A stretch of 64,000 bases of DNA from Halopiger djelfimassiliensis (GTDB taxonomy: Archaea > Halobacteriota > Halobacteria > Halobacteriales > Natrialbaceae). The stretch lies in NCBI RefSeq assembly GCF_000455365.1, contig NZ_HG315684.1, positions 350,186 to 414,185 of the forward strand, read 5' to 3'. The translations under genes were made by a program, and so were the position numbers. The notes beneath the pieces are model-generated. The model searched no databases, was not told the DNA's origin, and saw only the letters and a list, made by a program, of their open reading frames with translations. Positions 31,827 to 41,608 of this stretch are shown here, one piece after another. Each line of letters begins with the position of its first letter. The first letter of the stretch is position 1.

Positions 31827-34436
31827 ATGACCGACCTCGACCACACCGACGAGCGAGACGGCGATGGGGACTCGAGCGACGGAACCGATCGCTCGAGCGA
31901 AGACGACGGCGACGGACGGTTCGAACGCAGTCGCATCGGCCGTCTGCTGGGAGGTGGCGGCGACGGGGCCGATGACGGTGACGACCCGTTTACTCGCCGC
32001 GTCAATCCGCTGATCACGAATCGCCCGTGGACCGTCGTCGTCGTATTCCTCCTGTTGACGGCCGTGTTTCTGGGCGGCGCGGCGCTCGGTGGCAGCGGAC
32101 AGGAGGCCGGCTCCGACCAGTTCACCGAGGGAACCGAGGCACAGGAGGCCTTCGAAGAGATGCAGGAGGACTTTCGGGCGAACGGCCGCGAAAGCGGCAG
32201 CGACGTCGCTCAGCTGTTCGTCGAAGACGAGCGCAACGTCCTCTCGAAGCAGAACCTGCTGCGGATGCTCGAGTTCCAGGATCGAATCGAGACTAACGAC
32301 GAACTCCGGGTCAACTCCTCGACGAGTCCGGCGTCGCTGATCGCGATGCAACTCGATCCGGAGGCCGAAACCGCCGAGGAACAGTACCGGGCAGTCGAAC
32401 GGGCCTCGCCGCGACAGCTTGAAGCCGCCATCGCCGACGCCGACGAAGCGGCCGGACTGCCGGTGAGTACCGACTTCACCCGGGAGTCGGCGTCGGCGGA
32501 CGTCGCCCAGATCGCCATCACGTACGACGTCCCGCCGAACATGGACGATCCTGCCCTCGCACAGCTTCAGCTCGACACCCAAGACGTCGCGGACGACGTC
32601 GAGGGCTTCGAGGCGAACGACAACGTCATCATCTTCGGTCAGGCGCTCGTCCAGCAACAGCAGCTCCAATTGCTGGGGGATACGGCGACCGTCGTCTTCC
32701 CGGCGGCGATGGTTCTCATCCTGTTTTTCCTGCTCGTTGCCTACCGTGATCCGATCGACCTCGGACTCGGGCTCGTCGCGCTCGTGATGACGATGATCTG
32801 GACGTTCGGCTTCATGGGATTCGCGAACATTCCGTTCTCGGACTCGTTGATCACCGTCTTCCCGCTGTTGCTCGCCGTCGGGATCGACTTCGGCATTCAC
32901 ATCATCAACCGCTATCGCGAGGAACGGGCCAAGGAGGTCCCGATCGGCGAGGCGATGGGGATCACGTCCCGACAGCTCACGACCGCCCTGTTGATCGTCA
33001 CCGGGACGACCGTCTTCGGCTTCGCGGCGAACCTCCTGAGCGAGTTGACCCGCGACTTCGGGATCGTCGCCTCCGCCGGCATCGTCTTTACGTTCCTCAT
33101 CTTCGGGGTCTTTCTGCCCGCGGGGAAGGTCGGCCTCGATCGGCTTCGAGAGGGGACGCGCTTCCCGCAGTTCGGGACGGATCCGATCGGAAGCGAGGAC
33201 TCCATGCTGGGCCGTGTGCTCCCCATCGGCGTCGGGATCGCACGCGTTGCCCCCGTGATCTTTCTCGTTTCGATGCTCGTGCTCGGAGCCGGCACGGCGG
33301 CGTACGGCACCGGCGTCGACACCGAGTTCGACGACGAAGCGTTCTTCCCCGACGAGGACCGGATCGAGCAGTACGAAGCCCTCCCCGGCCCGTTCCAGCC
33401 GGGTGAGTACACGTTCATGCAGTTTCTCGACTACATGGAGGAGGACTTCGATCAGGGCTTTCAGGGAACGGTGACGGTCTACGTCGACGACAGGGACCTC
33501 CGGGCGGACGATGCCCTCCAGGAGATCGACCGATCGCTCGAGGATCCGCCGGACGCCTTCAAGACCGACGGGCGGCAGGCCGACGCCGATTCGATCCTTG
33601 ACGTGATCGAGTCGGGGGCCGAATCCGATCCCGAGTTCGCCGGCACCGTCCAGCGGTACGACTCAAACGGCGACGACGTCCCGGATCGGAACGTCGAGGC
33701 GGTCTACGACGACCTGTTCGACTCCGAGGTCGGCGACGAGGCCGCCGAGCGGATGACGACGGATCGGACCGCGACCCGCATCGACGTCGAGGTCGACGTC
33801 GACGCCGAACAGGACGAAGCCGTCGCCGCCGCCAGAACCCTCGCGTCGGACCTCCGGTTGGACGCGACCGCGACCGGCCAACTCGTCATCTTCCAGTCCG
33901 TGATCGACGAGATCAGCGACTCGGCGATCACCAGCCTGTTCGCCGCCTTCATCCTCACCACGATCTTTCTCGTCTTCGCGTACTGGTGGCTCGAGGGACG
34001 GGCGATATACGGCGTTCTCAACCTCGTGCCGGTGCTGTTGTCCGTCGCGTTGCTGGCGGCGTCGATGCGGTACTTCGACGTCCCGCTCAGCCCGATCAAC
34101 GCGCCGATCCTCTCGGTCTCGATCGGCCTCGGCGTCGACTACACGGTGCATTTCATGCACCGGTTCGTCGACGAGTACGAGGGCGACAAGGACGTCTACG
34201 AGGCGTTGCTCGTGACCGTCCGCGGTACCGGCGGCGCGTTGACCGGCAGCATGCTCACGACGGTCTGTGGGCTGGGCGTGTTGTACCTCGCGCTGATTCC
34301 GCTGATCATGGAGTTCGGACTGCTGCTCGCACTGGGCGTCTTCTACGCCTGGCTCACGTCCCTGCTCGTGTTGCCGTCGACGATCGTCGTCTGGGATCGC
34401 CTCGACCGTGCGGGCGAGGGACTGTCCTGGAACTGA
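31827..34436 (+). CDS. RND superfamily (MMPL-type) exporter
   Basis: 869 residues with the twofold RND layout: TM1 near residue 68, a large outer loop (~90-290), a membrane block, TM7 and a second outer loop, then TM8-12. Both repeats have the proton-path helix motif (GIDFGIHIINRYREER near 350 and GLGVDYTVHFMHRF near 770). Such MMPL/HpnN-like proteins export lipids, hopanoids or drugs; archaeal cargo is unknown. The first ~65 residues are an acidic cytoplasmic tail. In operon with the CARDB-like protein and controlled, by location, by the divergent TetR. Confidence 0.87.
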   Translation: MTDLDHTDERDGDGDSSDGTDRSSEDDGDGRFERSRIGRLLGGGGDGADDGDDPFTRRVNPLITNRPWTVVVVFLLLTAVFLGGAALGGSGQEAGSDQFTEGTEAQEAFEEMQEDFRANGRESGSDVAQLFVEDERNVLSKQNLLRMLEFQDRIETNDELRVNSSTSPASLIAMQLDPEAETAEEQYRAVERASPRQLEAAIADADEAAGLPVSTDFTRESASADVAQIAITYDVPPNMDDPALAQLQLDTQDVADDVEGFEANDNVIIFGQALVQQQQLQLLGDTATVVFPAAMVLILFFLLVAYRDPIDLGLGLVALVMTMIWTFGFMGFANIPFSDSLITVFPLLLAVGIDFGIHIINRYREERAKEVPIGEAMGITSRQLTTALLIVTGTTVFGFAANLLSELTRDFGIVASAGIVFTFLIFGVFLPAGKVGLDRLREGTRFPQFGTDPIGSEDSMLGRVLPIGVGIARVAPVIFLVSMLVLGAGTAAYGTGVDTEFDDEAFFPDEDRIEQYEALPGPFQPGEYTFMQFLDYMEEDFDQGFQGTVTVYVDDRDLRADDALQEIDRSLEDPPDAFKTDGRQADADSILDVIESGAESDPEFAGTVQRYDSNGDDVPDRNVEAVYDDLFDSEVGDEAAERMTTDRTATRIDVEVDVDAEQDEAVAAARTLASDLRLDATATGQLVIFQSVIDEISDSAITSLFAAFILTTIFLVFAYWWLEGRAIYGVLNLVPVLLSVALLAASMRYFDVPLSPINAPILSVSIGLGVDYTVHFMHRFVDEYEGDKDVYEALLVTVRGTGGALTGSMLTTVCGLGVLYLALIPLIMEFGLLLALGVFYAWLTSLLVLPSTIVVWDRLDRAGEGLSWN

Positions 34437-34511
34437 TCGACGCTTCGACCGACTGTTCGAGCGGTCGATTCCACCGAAAACGCGGTCGAGATGCCGATCG
34501 GGCGCTCGATA

Positions 34512-35300
34512 CTAGAAGGGGAACAGCGACTCCGCGTCGGGGTCGCGCTCGAGCAGTTCGATCTCGTGGCCGTCCTGGTCTTCCGTGAACGCGTACATGT
34601 TGTCGTTGCTCTTGGGGTCGCGGTAGTCGGGTGCTTCCCGCTCCATGAGTCGGTCCCAGTCCTCCTGAAGGTCGTCGACGCGGACACAGAGGTGCCCCCA
34701 AGCGTCGCCCATGTCGTAGGTACGGCCGTCGTAGTTGTAGGTGAGTTCGACCGACATCGCCTCCTCGGGAGCGTCCCGGGGTTCGACGAAGTAGTTCGCG
34801 AAGGTGTCGGCTTCCCAGCGACGGGTCTGTTCGTACTCGAACTTGCGGGTCCAGAAGCCAAGCGCCTCGTCGGCGTCCTCGACCCGGATCATGGTGTGAT
34901 CGAGCGACCACAGCGCGCCCGATTCCCGCTGGACGATTTCGATCTCGTGACCGTCGGGATCCTTGACGAACGCGTAGCGGCCGCCACAGGATTCGGGATC
35001 GCGGTAGTCCTCGACGCCCTCGTCCATCAGTTGCTGGTAGTAGTCCTCGAGTTCGCCCTCTGGAACGCGGACCGCGATGTGGCCCCAGGCGTCACCCAGT
35101 TCGGGCGTTTCGCCTTCGTTATGGGTGATCTCGAGCATCGCCCCGTCCTCGTGCATCTCCTCCGGGCCGAGATAGACGATGGTAAACCCGTCGCCCTCGT
35201 GGCGGTCTTTCTCCTCGTAGTCGAGGTGGGTCCGGTACCAGTCGAGGGATTCCTCGAGATCGGCGACGCGAATCATCGTGTGGTCGAGCGTTCCGTCCAT
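34512..35300 (-). CDS. Tandem VOC-domain protein, glyoxalase I-like
   Basis: 262 residues from ATG 35300. Two ~125-residue vicinal-oxygen-chelate modules in tandem. In each the glyoxalase I landmarks recur: LDHTMIRV (His), the Glu of MLEITHN / SVELTYN, GDAWGHIAV / GDAWGHLCV (His), and DPDGHEIEIV / DQDGHEIELL (Glu). So a complete metal set (H-E-H-E) is present in both halves. Bacterial GloA is a single such domain that dimerises; here both halves are on one chain. It would detoxify methylglyoxal, using in haloarchaea gamma-glutamylcysteine or another thiol (inferred). Confidence 0.83.
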   Translation of the reverse strand: MDGTLDHTMIRVADLEESLDWYRTHLDYEEKDRHEGDGFTIVYLGPEEMHEDGAMLEITHNEGETPELGDAWGHIAVRVPEGELEDYYQQLMDEGVEDYRDPESCGGRYAFVKDPDGHEIEIVQRESGALWSLDHTMIRVEDADEALGFWTRKFEYEQTRRWEADTFANYFVEPRDAPEEAMSVELTYNYDGRTYDMGDAWGHLCVRVDDLQEDWDRLMEREAPDYRDPKSNDNMYAFTEDQDGHEIELLERDPDAESLFPF

Positions 35301-35347
35301 AGGCGAGTGGTCCGTCGCGGCGAGCAAAAGGATGACGAAGCCGCGAT

Positions 35348-37066
35348 TCAGTCGACGTCTTCCGGGGCAGGCCCGGTATCCGGTCCCGTGTCCGGCTCTC
35401 GATCGCCGAGGTCGACCTCGACGGAGGACGCCTTCGGAGCGACGCCTTTCCTGGCGGCGTCGAATTCGGAGAGTCCGTAGACGAGTCCGATCAACAGGAC
35501 GACCCCCAGCGGGAGAAAGAGGATCGGCGGGACGCCCAGAAAGCCATAGAGGGCATAGCAGACGATGACGACGAACATGACGGTCCCGGCGTAGTACAGT
35601 TGCGTCCGGATGTGATCGATGAGGTCAGCGCCGGTAAACGTCGAGGAGAGCACGGACGTGTCGGAGATCGGCGACGTGTGGTCGCCGAAGATCGCACCCG
35701 AAAACACCGCGCCGACCATCACCGGCATCAGTTCGAACCCGCCGGTCAGGTCGTAGGCGACGGGGATGGCGATCGGCGTGACGATCCCCATCGTCGCCCA
35801 CGACGATCCCATGGTGAACGCAACGAACGCGGCGACCAGCAGGACGACGATGGGCAACACGGCGGGCGAGACGACTCCTTCCGCCGCACCTGCCACGTAG
35901 TCCCCGGTCCCGAGGTCGTCGGCGACCGCGCTGATCGACCAGGCGAGTACGAGGACCGTCACCGCGGTCAGCATGAGGTTGAACCCCTCGAGCACCGTTT
36001 CGACGCTGGCTCCGAGATCGAAGAGGTCGTAGGCCAACCCGATGACGATCGCGGTCAGGACCATCGCGAACGAGCCCCAGACAAGCGCCGCCGCGAAGTC
36101 GCCGGCACCGACGACGTCGACGAGCACCTGAACCACGCCCGACTCGCCGACGGCTGCCCCAAGCGAGGTCGGTTCGCCCGCTTCGACCTGATCCGAGAGC
36201 CACGACTGGTAGCCGGTCCAGAACGCGCCGGCAAGCGTCACGGCGATCAACACGACGATCGGGAGGAAAAAGGTCCGCAGCATCGGTCGATCCTCGATCG
36301 GCGCACCCAGATCCTTCTCGACTTCCTGCAGCGGTTGCGCCTCGTCGCGGTTGACCTTGCCCGTTTGCCAGGCGCGGTGTTCGGCGTCGAGCATCTCGCC
36401 GTAGTCCCGCTGGCTGACGACGATAATGCCCACCATCAGGATCGCAAGCAACGCATACGTGTTGAACGGAATCGAACCGACGAACGTCTCGAACGCACCC
36501 GGCGTGTCAGCCGCCGAGACGCCGTTGTCCGCGTCCTCGAGCGCGCCGTACCCCTCCTCGATCATCGACAGCTGAAACGCCACCCAACTCGAGAGGGCGA
36601 TCGTCGCCACGGGCGCGGCCGTCGAGTCGACGATGTAGGAGAGTTTCTCGCGGGAGATCCGCATCTGGTCGGAAATCTCACGCATCGTACTGCCGACGAT
36701 GGCCGTGTTCGCGTAGTCATCAAAGAACATGAGGTTGCCGAGCATCCACGTCGCGATACCCGTGTTTCGCGGGGTCTCGAGCCGGTTGATCGCCCAGTTT
36801 CGGACGGCGGTCGCCCCGCCGAGTCGCCAGATCAGCGCGACGCCCGATCCGAGCAACAGGGTGAAAATCAGGATCTGTGCGTGGAACACGTCCGCGATCG
36901 ATTCGGCGATCCACTCGAAGGTCCGCGCGATACCGATGCTCCCGGTCGCAATGACACCGCCCGACCAGATTCCGATAAACAGCGACAGGATCGGCCGACG
37001 CGTCACGATCGCGAGCGCTATCGCGAGCAGTGGCGGTACGAGCGAAAGGGCCCCGAACTCGGACAT
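35348..37066 (-). CDS. NhaC family Na+/H+ antiporter
   Basis: 572 residues with ~11-12 membrane segments. NhaC signature near residue 470: IFGDHTSPISDTSVLS. Other conserved parts are NLMFFDDYANTAIVG and FTMGSSWATMG. A long central cytoplasmic loop includes acidic residues. Substrate could be Na+/H+ or an organic/ion exchange such as malate-lactate (MleN branch). A divergent second NhaC lies at 45468. AT-rich DNA upstream (37085-37160) holds its promoter. Confidence 0.85.
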   Translation of the reverse strand: MSEFGALSLVPPLLAIALAIVTRRPILSLFIGIWSGGVIATGSIGIARTFEWIAESIADVFHAQILIFTLLLGSGVALIWRLGGATAVRNWAINRLETPRNTGIATWMLGNLMFFDDYANTAIVGSTMREISDQMRISREKLSYIVDSTAAPVATIALSSWVAFQLSMIEEGYGALEDADNGVSAADTPGAFETFVGSIPFNTYALLAILMVGIIVVSQRDYGEMLDAEHRAWQTGKVNRDEAQPLQEVEKDLGAPIEDRPMLRTFFLPIVVLIAVTLAGAFWTGYQSWLSDQVEAGEPTSLGAAVGESGVVQVLVDVVGAGDFAAALVWGSFAMVLTAIVIGLAYDLFDLGASVETVLEGFNLMLTAVTVLVLAWSISAVADDLGTGDYVAGAAEGVVSPAVLPIVVLLVAAFVAFTMGSSWATMGIVTPIAIPVAYDLTGGFELMPVMVGAVFSGAIFGDHTSPISDTSVLSSTFTGADLIDHIRTQLYYAGTVMFVVIVCYALYGFLGVPPILFLPLGVVLLIGLVYGLSEFDAARKGVAPKASSVEVDLGDREPDTGPDTGPAPEDVD

Positions 37067-37179
37067 ATCGGCTACTCACGCGTCATATGCATAGTGTTAA
37101 CTATTACCGTCCAACAAGTATACTGTTTTACTAGCTTATTCCAATGGTGTAAAATTATAGATAGCGGGCGCAAGCGACG

Positions 37180-38292
37180 CTATCGACGGAGAATCAGCTT
37201 GAGAACGTCTTCGTCCTCGAGCACGTGGTCCCGGCCGACCTGCTGTTCGTCGTGGGTCGCGCTGGGGCCGCTGACGCGGGCGAACCGGAACCGTTCTTCC
37301 ATCTCGCCGCCGAGCTTTTCGATGGCTTCGCCGACGGTGGTTCCCTCCTCGATGACCAGCGGCTCCTCCCAGTCGATGCCGCGACCGGGTTTGTCCATGT
37401 AGACCCGGATCAGCCCCAGATTCTCCCAGATACGGTCCTTGAGCGCCTCGAGTCCCTTCTCCTTCTCGGCGCTGATGAACGTGACGTCCTCGGGGTCGAG
37501 GTCGCGGTCGCGCAGCTGTTCGTCGACGGTTTCCTTGTAGGACGGCTCGATGAGATCGGCCTTGTTGACGCAGGTGATCGAGGGGATGTACTCGCGGTTT
37601 TCCATCAGGCCGTCGATCAGCCGATCGATCGTCACGGTCTCCTGGAGATTCAGGTCGGCGTTGACGTAGCCGTGCTCCCGGAGGACGTCCTTGATCGTCT
37701 CCTCGTCGAGGGCCTGCTCGGTGCTCGAGGTGATCTTGATCCCGTCTTTGTGCTTCGGGCGGACGGTAACCCGCGGGGGAGTCTGGTCGACGCGGATGTT
37801 GATGTCGTACAGCTCCTCCTGAAGCCGGTCGTACTGCTCGATCTCGAAGACCGAGAGCACGAACACGATCAGGTCGGCGTTGCGAACGACCGCCAACACC
37901 TGCTGGCCGTCACCGCGTCCGGCCGCCGCACCCTCGATCAGCCCGGGTACGTCGAGCATCTGGATGTTCGCTCCGCGGTGATGGAGCATGCCGGGGTTGA
38001 CGTCCAGCGTCGTGAACTCGTAGGATCCCGTCTCGCTTTCGGCGTTAGTCAGCGAGTTCAACAGCGAGGACTTCCCGACGCTGGGAAACCCCACCAGTGC
38101 GACGGTCGCGTCGCCGTGTTTCTCGACGGCGTAGCCGCCGCCACCGCCCGAGCCGGACTGCTGTTTCTCGAGTTTCTCCTTTTTCTCCGCGAGCTTGGAC
38201 TTCAGCCGGCCGATGTGGGCCTCCGTCGACTTGTTGTAGGGCGTGTTGGCGATTTCTTCTTCGATCTCCTCGATCTCCTCCTCGAGCCCCAT
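37180..38292 (-). CDS. DRG-type GTP-binding protein
   Basis: 370 residues, the usual DRG length. An N-terminal coiled helix (~1-50) and Gly-rich linker precede the G domain: G1 GFPSVGKSS (~68), G2 TTLDVNPG, G3 DVPGLIEGAA, G4 NKAD, G5 SAEKEKG. A C-terminal TGS domain (~290-370) ends in VLKLILRR. DRG proteins bind translating ribosomes in eukaryotes; the archaeal ones are conserved and presumed to act in translation. Monocistronic, divergent from the small gene at 38512. Confidence 0.92.
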   Translation of the reverse strand: MGLEEEIEEIEEEIANTPYNKSTEAHIGRLKSKLAEKKEKLEKQQSGSGGGGGYAVEKHGDATVALVGFPSVGKSSLLNSLTNAESETGSYEFTTLDVNPGMLHHRGANIQMLDVPGLIEGAAAGRGDGQQVLAVVRNADLIVFVLSVFEIEQYDRLQEELYDINIRVDQTPPRVTVRPKHKDGIKITSSTEQALDEETIKDVLREHGYVNADLNLQETVTIDRLIDGLMENREYIPSITCVNKADLIEPSYKETVDEQLRDRDLDPEDVTFISAEKEKGLEALKDRIWENLGLIRVYMDKPGRGIDWEEPLVIEEGTTVGEAIEKLGGEMEERFRFARVSGPSATHDEQQVGRDHVLEDEDVLKLILRR

Positions 38293-38511
38293 TTGTCTGT
38301 ATCAAACCGGTCGTGCCGGAAAAACACTTTCCATGCGGACTGCCCGCCGTTACCGCCCCGAAACCGCCGCGTCGGCCGGGTCGTCCGCGTGGATCGGCCG
38401 ACCGCCGGGCGAACGGAGACCGAATCCGGTCACCCCGCGAACGAACCATTACCAATACCAACGGAACTTCGACACACATAAACGACGAGCGGATGAACCC
38501 AGCCAGTGACG

Positions 38512-38715
38512 ATGCCAGATCCGTCGCGGCTGCGTGATAGTACGCAGATCGTCCTCCCACAGGAGGTTCTCGAGGGCCTCGAGCCGCAGCTCGACGACGA
38601 GTTCGCCGTCACCGTCTTCCCGGAAGGCGAAAGCCACTACCGGATCATCGGCAGCCCCGTCGAGATCAAGGAAGCGAGCGAGTTCCTCGCACGCCGCGGC
38701 GTCCACGTGCAGTGA
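38512..38715 (+). CDS. VNG_1110C-type small haloarchaeal protein
   Basis: 67 residues from ATG 38512 (two codons downstream of an alternative). Compact alpha/beta pattern: DSTQIVLPQEVLEGLE, a beta stretch with FAVTVFPEGE, YRIIGSPVEIKEASEFLARRGV. It matches, from memory, the haloarchaeal VNG_1110C family, of unknown function. It resembles a small KH-like fold (GSPVEIK turn), which is only a suggestion. Convergent with tiaS, 42 bases apart. Confidence 0.72.
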   Translation: MPDPSRLRDSTQIVLPQEVLEGLEPQLDDEFAVTVFPEGESHYRIIGSPVEIKEASEFLARRGVHVQ

Positions 38716-38757
38716 CGGCGGAGGGAGGTTCGCGACCGATACCGAGCCGACCGTGGG

Positions 38758-40074
38758 CTACCGCTCGGGATGGACCGGCGCGTCGAACCCGCCGCGGACG
38801 AGCGGCTTCGCGATGTGGCGACGCGCACACGGCGGAACCTCGTACCAGCCGGGCTCGAGGTCCCGCTCCAGCGGTCGTTGTACTTTCGCCTCCCGGCTCG
38901 TCTCGCAGTCGCGGCAACGATACCCCTGATTTCGGCCGGCACTTTCCATCGTCCGTCCACACTCCGGACAGGTCGGCGTCACCCGTTCGGTCCGGACGAG
39001 GTCCCGGACGGCGAACTTCTCGAGTTTCACCGTTCCGCGGGCGACCTCCCCGCAGGCAGTGATGCGGTCGCCGACCCGAAGCGCTCTGACGCGATCACGA
39101 AACCGTTTCGTCGGTTCAAAGGCGGCACACTCGAGGCGCGGCGGATCGTCCTCGCCGTCGGCGGAGCGGTCCGCCTCGAGATCGAAGAACACGTGTCCGC
39201 CCCGACGGGTTTCGGGAGCGCTGGCGACTCGTCCCGTCAGTCGATACGCGCGGCCGTCGCGAACGGCCTCGATCGAACCGTCCCGGAGGTGGACGTCCGT
39301 CCCCTGATTGGTCACGAACAGTTGCCTTGCGGCGACCGGTTCGCCGTCGATCCGAGCGGCGACCGCCCGGACAGCCTCCGGGTCGTCGCCGCGAATCCCG
39401 TGTAAGATCGGTCCCGGCGTGTGGGGGACGCAGACGGTCTCGCCTTCGCCGCGGTCGACCGTGTCCCAGACCGCCGGATAGCCGCGATCCGCCGCGGCGA
39501 AGACGCTCTCGTGATCGATCTCGCGAGGCGTCCCCCACCGGTCCGGCTCGCGGTAGGAGATGAACTCGTAGGTCCACCCCGCGAGCGCTCGCCAGCTTCC
39601 GACCGCGGCCAGCGCGCCGATCCGTCCGCGGCCGTTGCCGGCATGCCACGTCCGATACTCGTGACGATCGAGCAGCGTTTTGGCGTCCCCGGGCTCGAGG
39701 TGGTCGCGGATCGCCGTCCGGGTGAACGCAGCGACCCCTTCAGGAATCGCGTCGCCACCCCGTTCGGAACCGGACTCGAGGTCGTGATCGGCCACGACCA
39801 GTCCCGGATTCGTCCGCTCGTCGGCGGTTTCGGCAAACGACTCGAGACACTCGCGGGCGAGCGCGAACGCGCGGTCGGGATCGCAGTCGGTATGGATCGC
39901 GAGCGCGGCGTTGCCGCGAGTCTTGTACTCGACGGCGGGATTGAGCCGGACGAGAAGGAGACGCGAGACCGCGGCCCCACGGCGGCGCAGTTGCTCGGCG
40001 ACTCGTGTGGCGACGTAGGTCGTACACATCCCCCGTTCCCGGGAGTCCGTATCGTCGATCCCGACGACGGTCAT
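38758..40074 (-). CDS. tiaS: tRNA(Ile2) 2-agmatinylcytidine synthetase TiaS
   Basis: 438 residues from ATG 40074; an upstream extension to 40404 would cover the promoter of the divergent gene and is rejected. The N-terminus MTVVGIDDTDSRERGMC is the TiaS ATP/agmatine site, including the autophosphorylation domain. An OB-fold follows in the last third (YRLTGRVASAPETRRGGHVFF), then a zinc ribbon (CPECGRTMESAG and CRDCE). The enzyme attaches agmatine to C34 of tRNA-Ile so that it reads AUA. This is an essential archaeal modification enzyme. Divergent from the COG1395 regulator. Confidence 0.93.
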   Translation of the reverse strand: MTVVGIDDTDSRERGMCTTYVATRVAEQLRRRGAAVSRLLLVRLNPAVEYKTRGNAALAIHTDCDPDRAFALARECLESFAETADERTNPGLVVADHDLESGSERGGDAIPEGVAAFTRTAIRDHLEPGDAKTLLDRHEYRTWHAGNGRGRIGALAAVGSWRALAGWTYEFISYREPDRWGTPREIDHESVFAAADRGYPAVWDTVDRGEGETVCVPHTPGPILHGIRGDDPEAVRAVAARIDGEPVAARQLFVTNQGTDVHLRDGSIEAVRDGRAYRLTGRVASAPETRRGGHVFFDLEADRSADGEDDPPRLECAAFEPTKRFRDRVRALRVGDRITACGEVARGTVKLEKFAVRDLVRTERVTPTCPECGRTMESAGRNQGYRCRDCETSREAKVQRPLERDLEPGWYEVPPCARRHIAKPLVRGGFDAPVHPER

Positions 40075-40240
40075 CGCCAGGGATTGCGCCGCGAGCGAGT
40101 AACCACTTTCGGGTCGGCCCGTTATTACGGACGACCGAAACAAGTATATAAGTATACTGTTGCTACAGCCGCGAATCGCGCCACAGCATGCGGATATCTC
40201 GGGGAAACACTCATATATGAGGAATAGCTTACAACCCCGT

Positions 40241-41212
40241 ATGTCCCGCTCCGCACTGGTCGGTAATGTAACCGCGATGTTAGAGGACGCGGGATTCGTG
40301 GTAAGCGACCGGTGTGCAATCCGCCCGAAGAGTTTCGACGTCGCTGCCCGCCGTGGCGATGATCTGATTCTCGTCAAGATCCTCGGGAACATCGACGCGT
40401 TCAACGAGGCGACCGGCCACGAGATGCGTCGGCTGGGGACCTACCTGCAGGCGACACCGCTCGTGATCGGCCTGCGCAGTCGCGACGAGGACCTCAAACC
40501 GGACGTTGTCTACTTCCGACACGGCGTCCCCGTCCTCAGTCCCGATACCGCGTACAACCTGTTCATCGAGGATGTCCCGCCGCTGATCTACGCCGCACCC
40601 GGCGGACTCTACGTCAACATCGACGGCGACTTGCTCGCCGACGAACGCGAGGACCGCGACTGGAGTCTCGGCCAGTTGGCGAGCGAACTCGGCGTCTCCC
40701 GCCGTACCGTCTCGAAGTACGAGGACGGGATGAACGCCTCCGTCGAGGTCGCGATGGCGCTCGAGGATCTCTTCGATGCGCCGTTGACCAGCCCGGTCGA
40801 CGTGCTCGATGGAGCCGACGAGGTCCACGAGACCGACTCGACGCCGGACGATCCCGAGGCCGATCCGGACGACGAACAGGTCGTCGCCGTCCTCACGCGC
40901 GCCGGCTATCAGGTGCATCCGACGCTCCGGTCGCCGTTCAAGGCGGTCAGCCGCGACGCGGACGAGGACGACGACGACGTCGTTCTGACCGGCCACTCCG
41001 AGTTTACGAAAGCCGCCGAAAAGCGCGCGCGGATCATGAGTTCGATCGGACACGTCACCCACACGCGCTCGGTCTACGTCGTCGATCGGGCAAAACGGGA
41101 GTCGGTCGACGGAACCGCCCTCGTCGAACGCGAGGAGCTCGAGGAACTGCGAGACGCGGCGGAACTCCGCAAGGTCATCCGCGAACGCGCGGAACACGAG
41201 GAAGCCGCCTGA
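40241..41212 (+). CDS. COG1395-type HTH transcriptional regulator
   Basis: 323 residues from ATG 40241. N-terminal domain (~1-125) resembles a nuclease-like alpha/beta fold ([25 protein letters not shown]). An XRE-type helix-turn-helix is at ~145-190 ([23 protein letters not shown]). The C-terminal third is a domain with conserved [15 protein letters not shown]. The family is a conserved archaeal regulator with unknown targets. The TATA region in the tiaS divergent spacer (AAGTATATAAGTATACT at 40141-40157) is itself a near palindrome and may be autoregulatory (inferred). Confidence 0.83.
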   Translation: MSRSALVGNVTAMLEDAGFVVSDRCAIRPKSFDVAARRGDDLILVKILGNIDAFNEATGHEMRRLGTYLQATPLVIGLRSRDEDLKPDVVYFRHGVPVLSPDTAYNLFIEDVPPLIYAAPGGLYVNIDGDLLADEREDRDWSLGQLASELGVSRRTVSKYEDGMNASVEVAMALEDLFDAPLTSPVDVLDGADEVHETDSTPDDPEADPDDEQVVAVLTRAGYQVHPTLRSPFKAVSRDADEDDDDVVLTGHSEFTKAAEKRARIMSSIGHVTHTRSVYVVDRAKRESVDGTALVEREELEELRDAAELRKVIRERAEHEEAA

Positions 41213-41275
41213 AACCGGCCGTCCCGTGCGGTTGATCGGGTTCGCTGATGTCGTCGCGAAACCCCTGACGACGTC

Positions 41276-41521
41276 TCAGGCGTAGGTTTCTTCGAGGTAG
41301 TCGACGATATCGTCGCTTTCGTGCATCCCTTCGACGCCGTGTTCCTCGTCGATGATGACCGGGACGCCGGTCTGACCGCTTACCTTCTCGACTTCGGTCC
41401 GGTCGTCGTGTGACCGGGGTACTTCGATCACGTCGTACTCGAGGTCGAGTTCCTCGAGTTTCGAGCGAACTTTCGCACAGTAGGGACAGCCGGGGAGTTC
41501 GTACATGGTGATCGCAGCCAT
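41276..41521 (-). CDS. Glutaredoxin-like (NrdH type) thiol protein
   Basis: 81 residues from ATG 41521. Thioredoxin fold with redox pair CPYC (~residues 12-15), cis-proline segment TGVPVIIDEEHG, and final helix. It resembles the small glutaredoxin/NrdH proteins that reduce disulfides using gamma-glutamylcysteine or thioredoxin reductase. No obvious operon; the TrxR-Grx fusion at 21754 has its own domain. Confidence 0.85.
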   Translation of the reverse strand: MAAITMYELPGCPYCAKVRSKLEELDLEYDVIEVPRSHDDRTEVEKVSGQTGVPVIIDEEHGVEGMHESDDIVDYLEETYA

Positions 41522-41608
41522 GCTCCGCGGTAGTCGGCTGATGCCTAAGAGACCACCGGTCGACCGCCGGATTGCCGACATCGCGGACGAACCGGGGACG
41601 TCCGCCGG

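Noticed and set aside
39974..40404. N-terminal extension of TiaS
   Set aside because: The TiaS family starts at MTVVGIDDTDS; the extension overlaps the start and TATA region of the divergent regulator.
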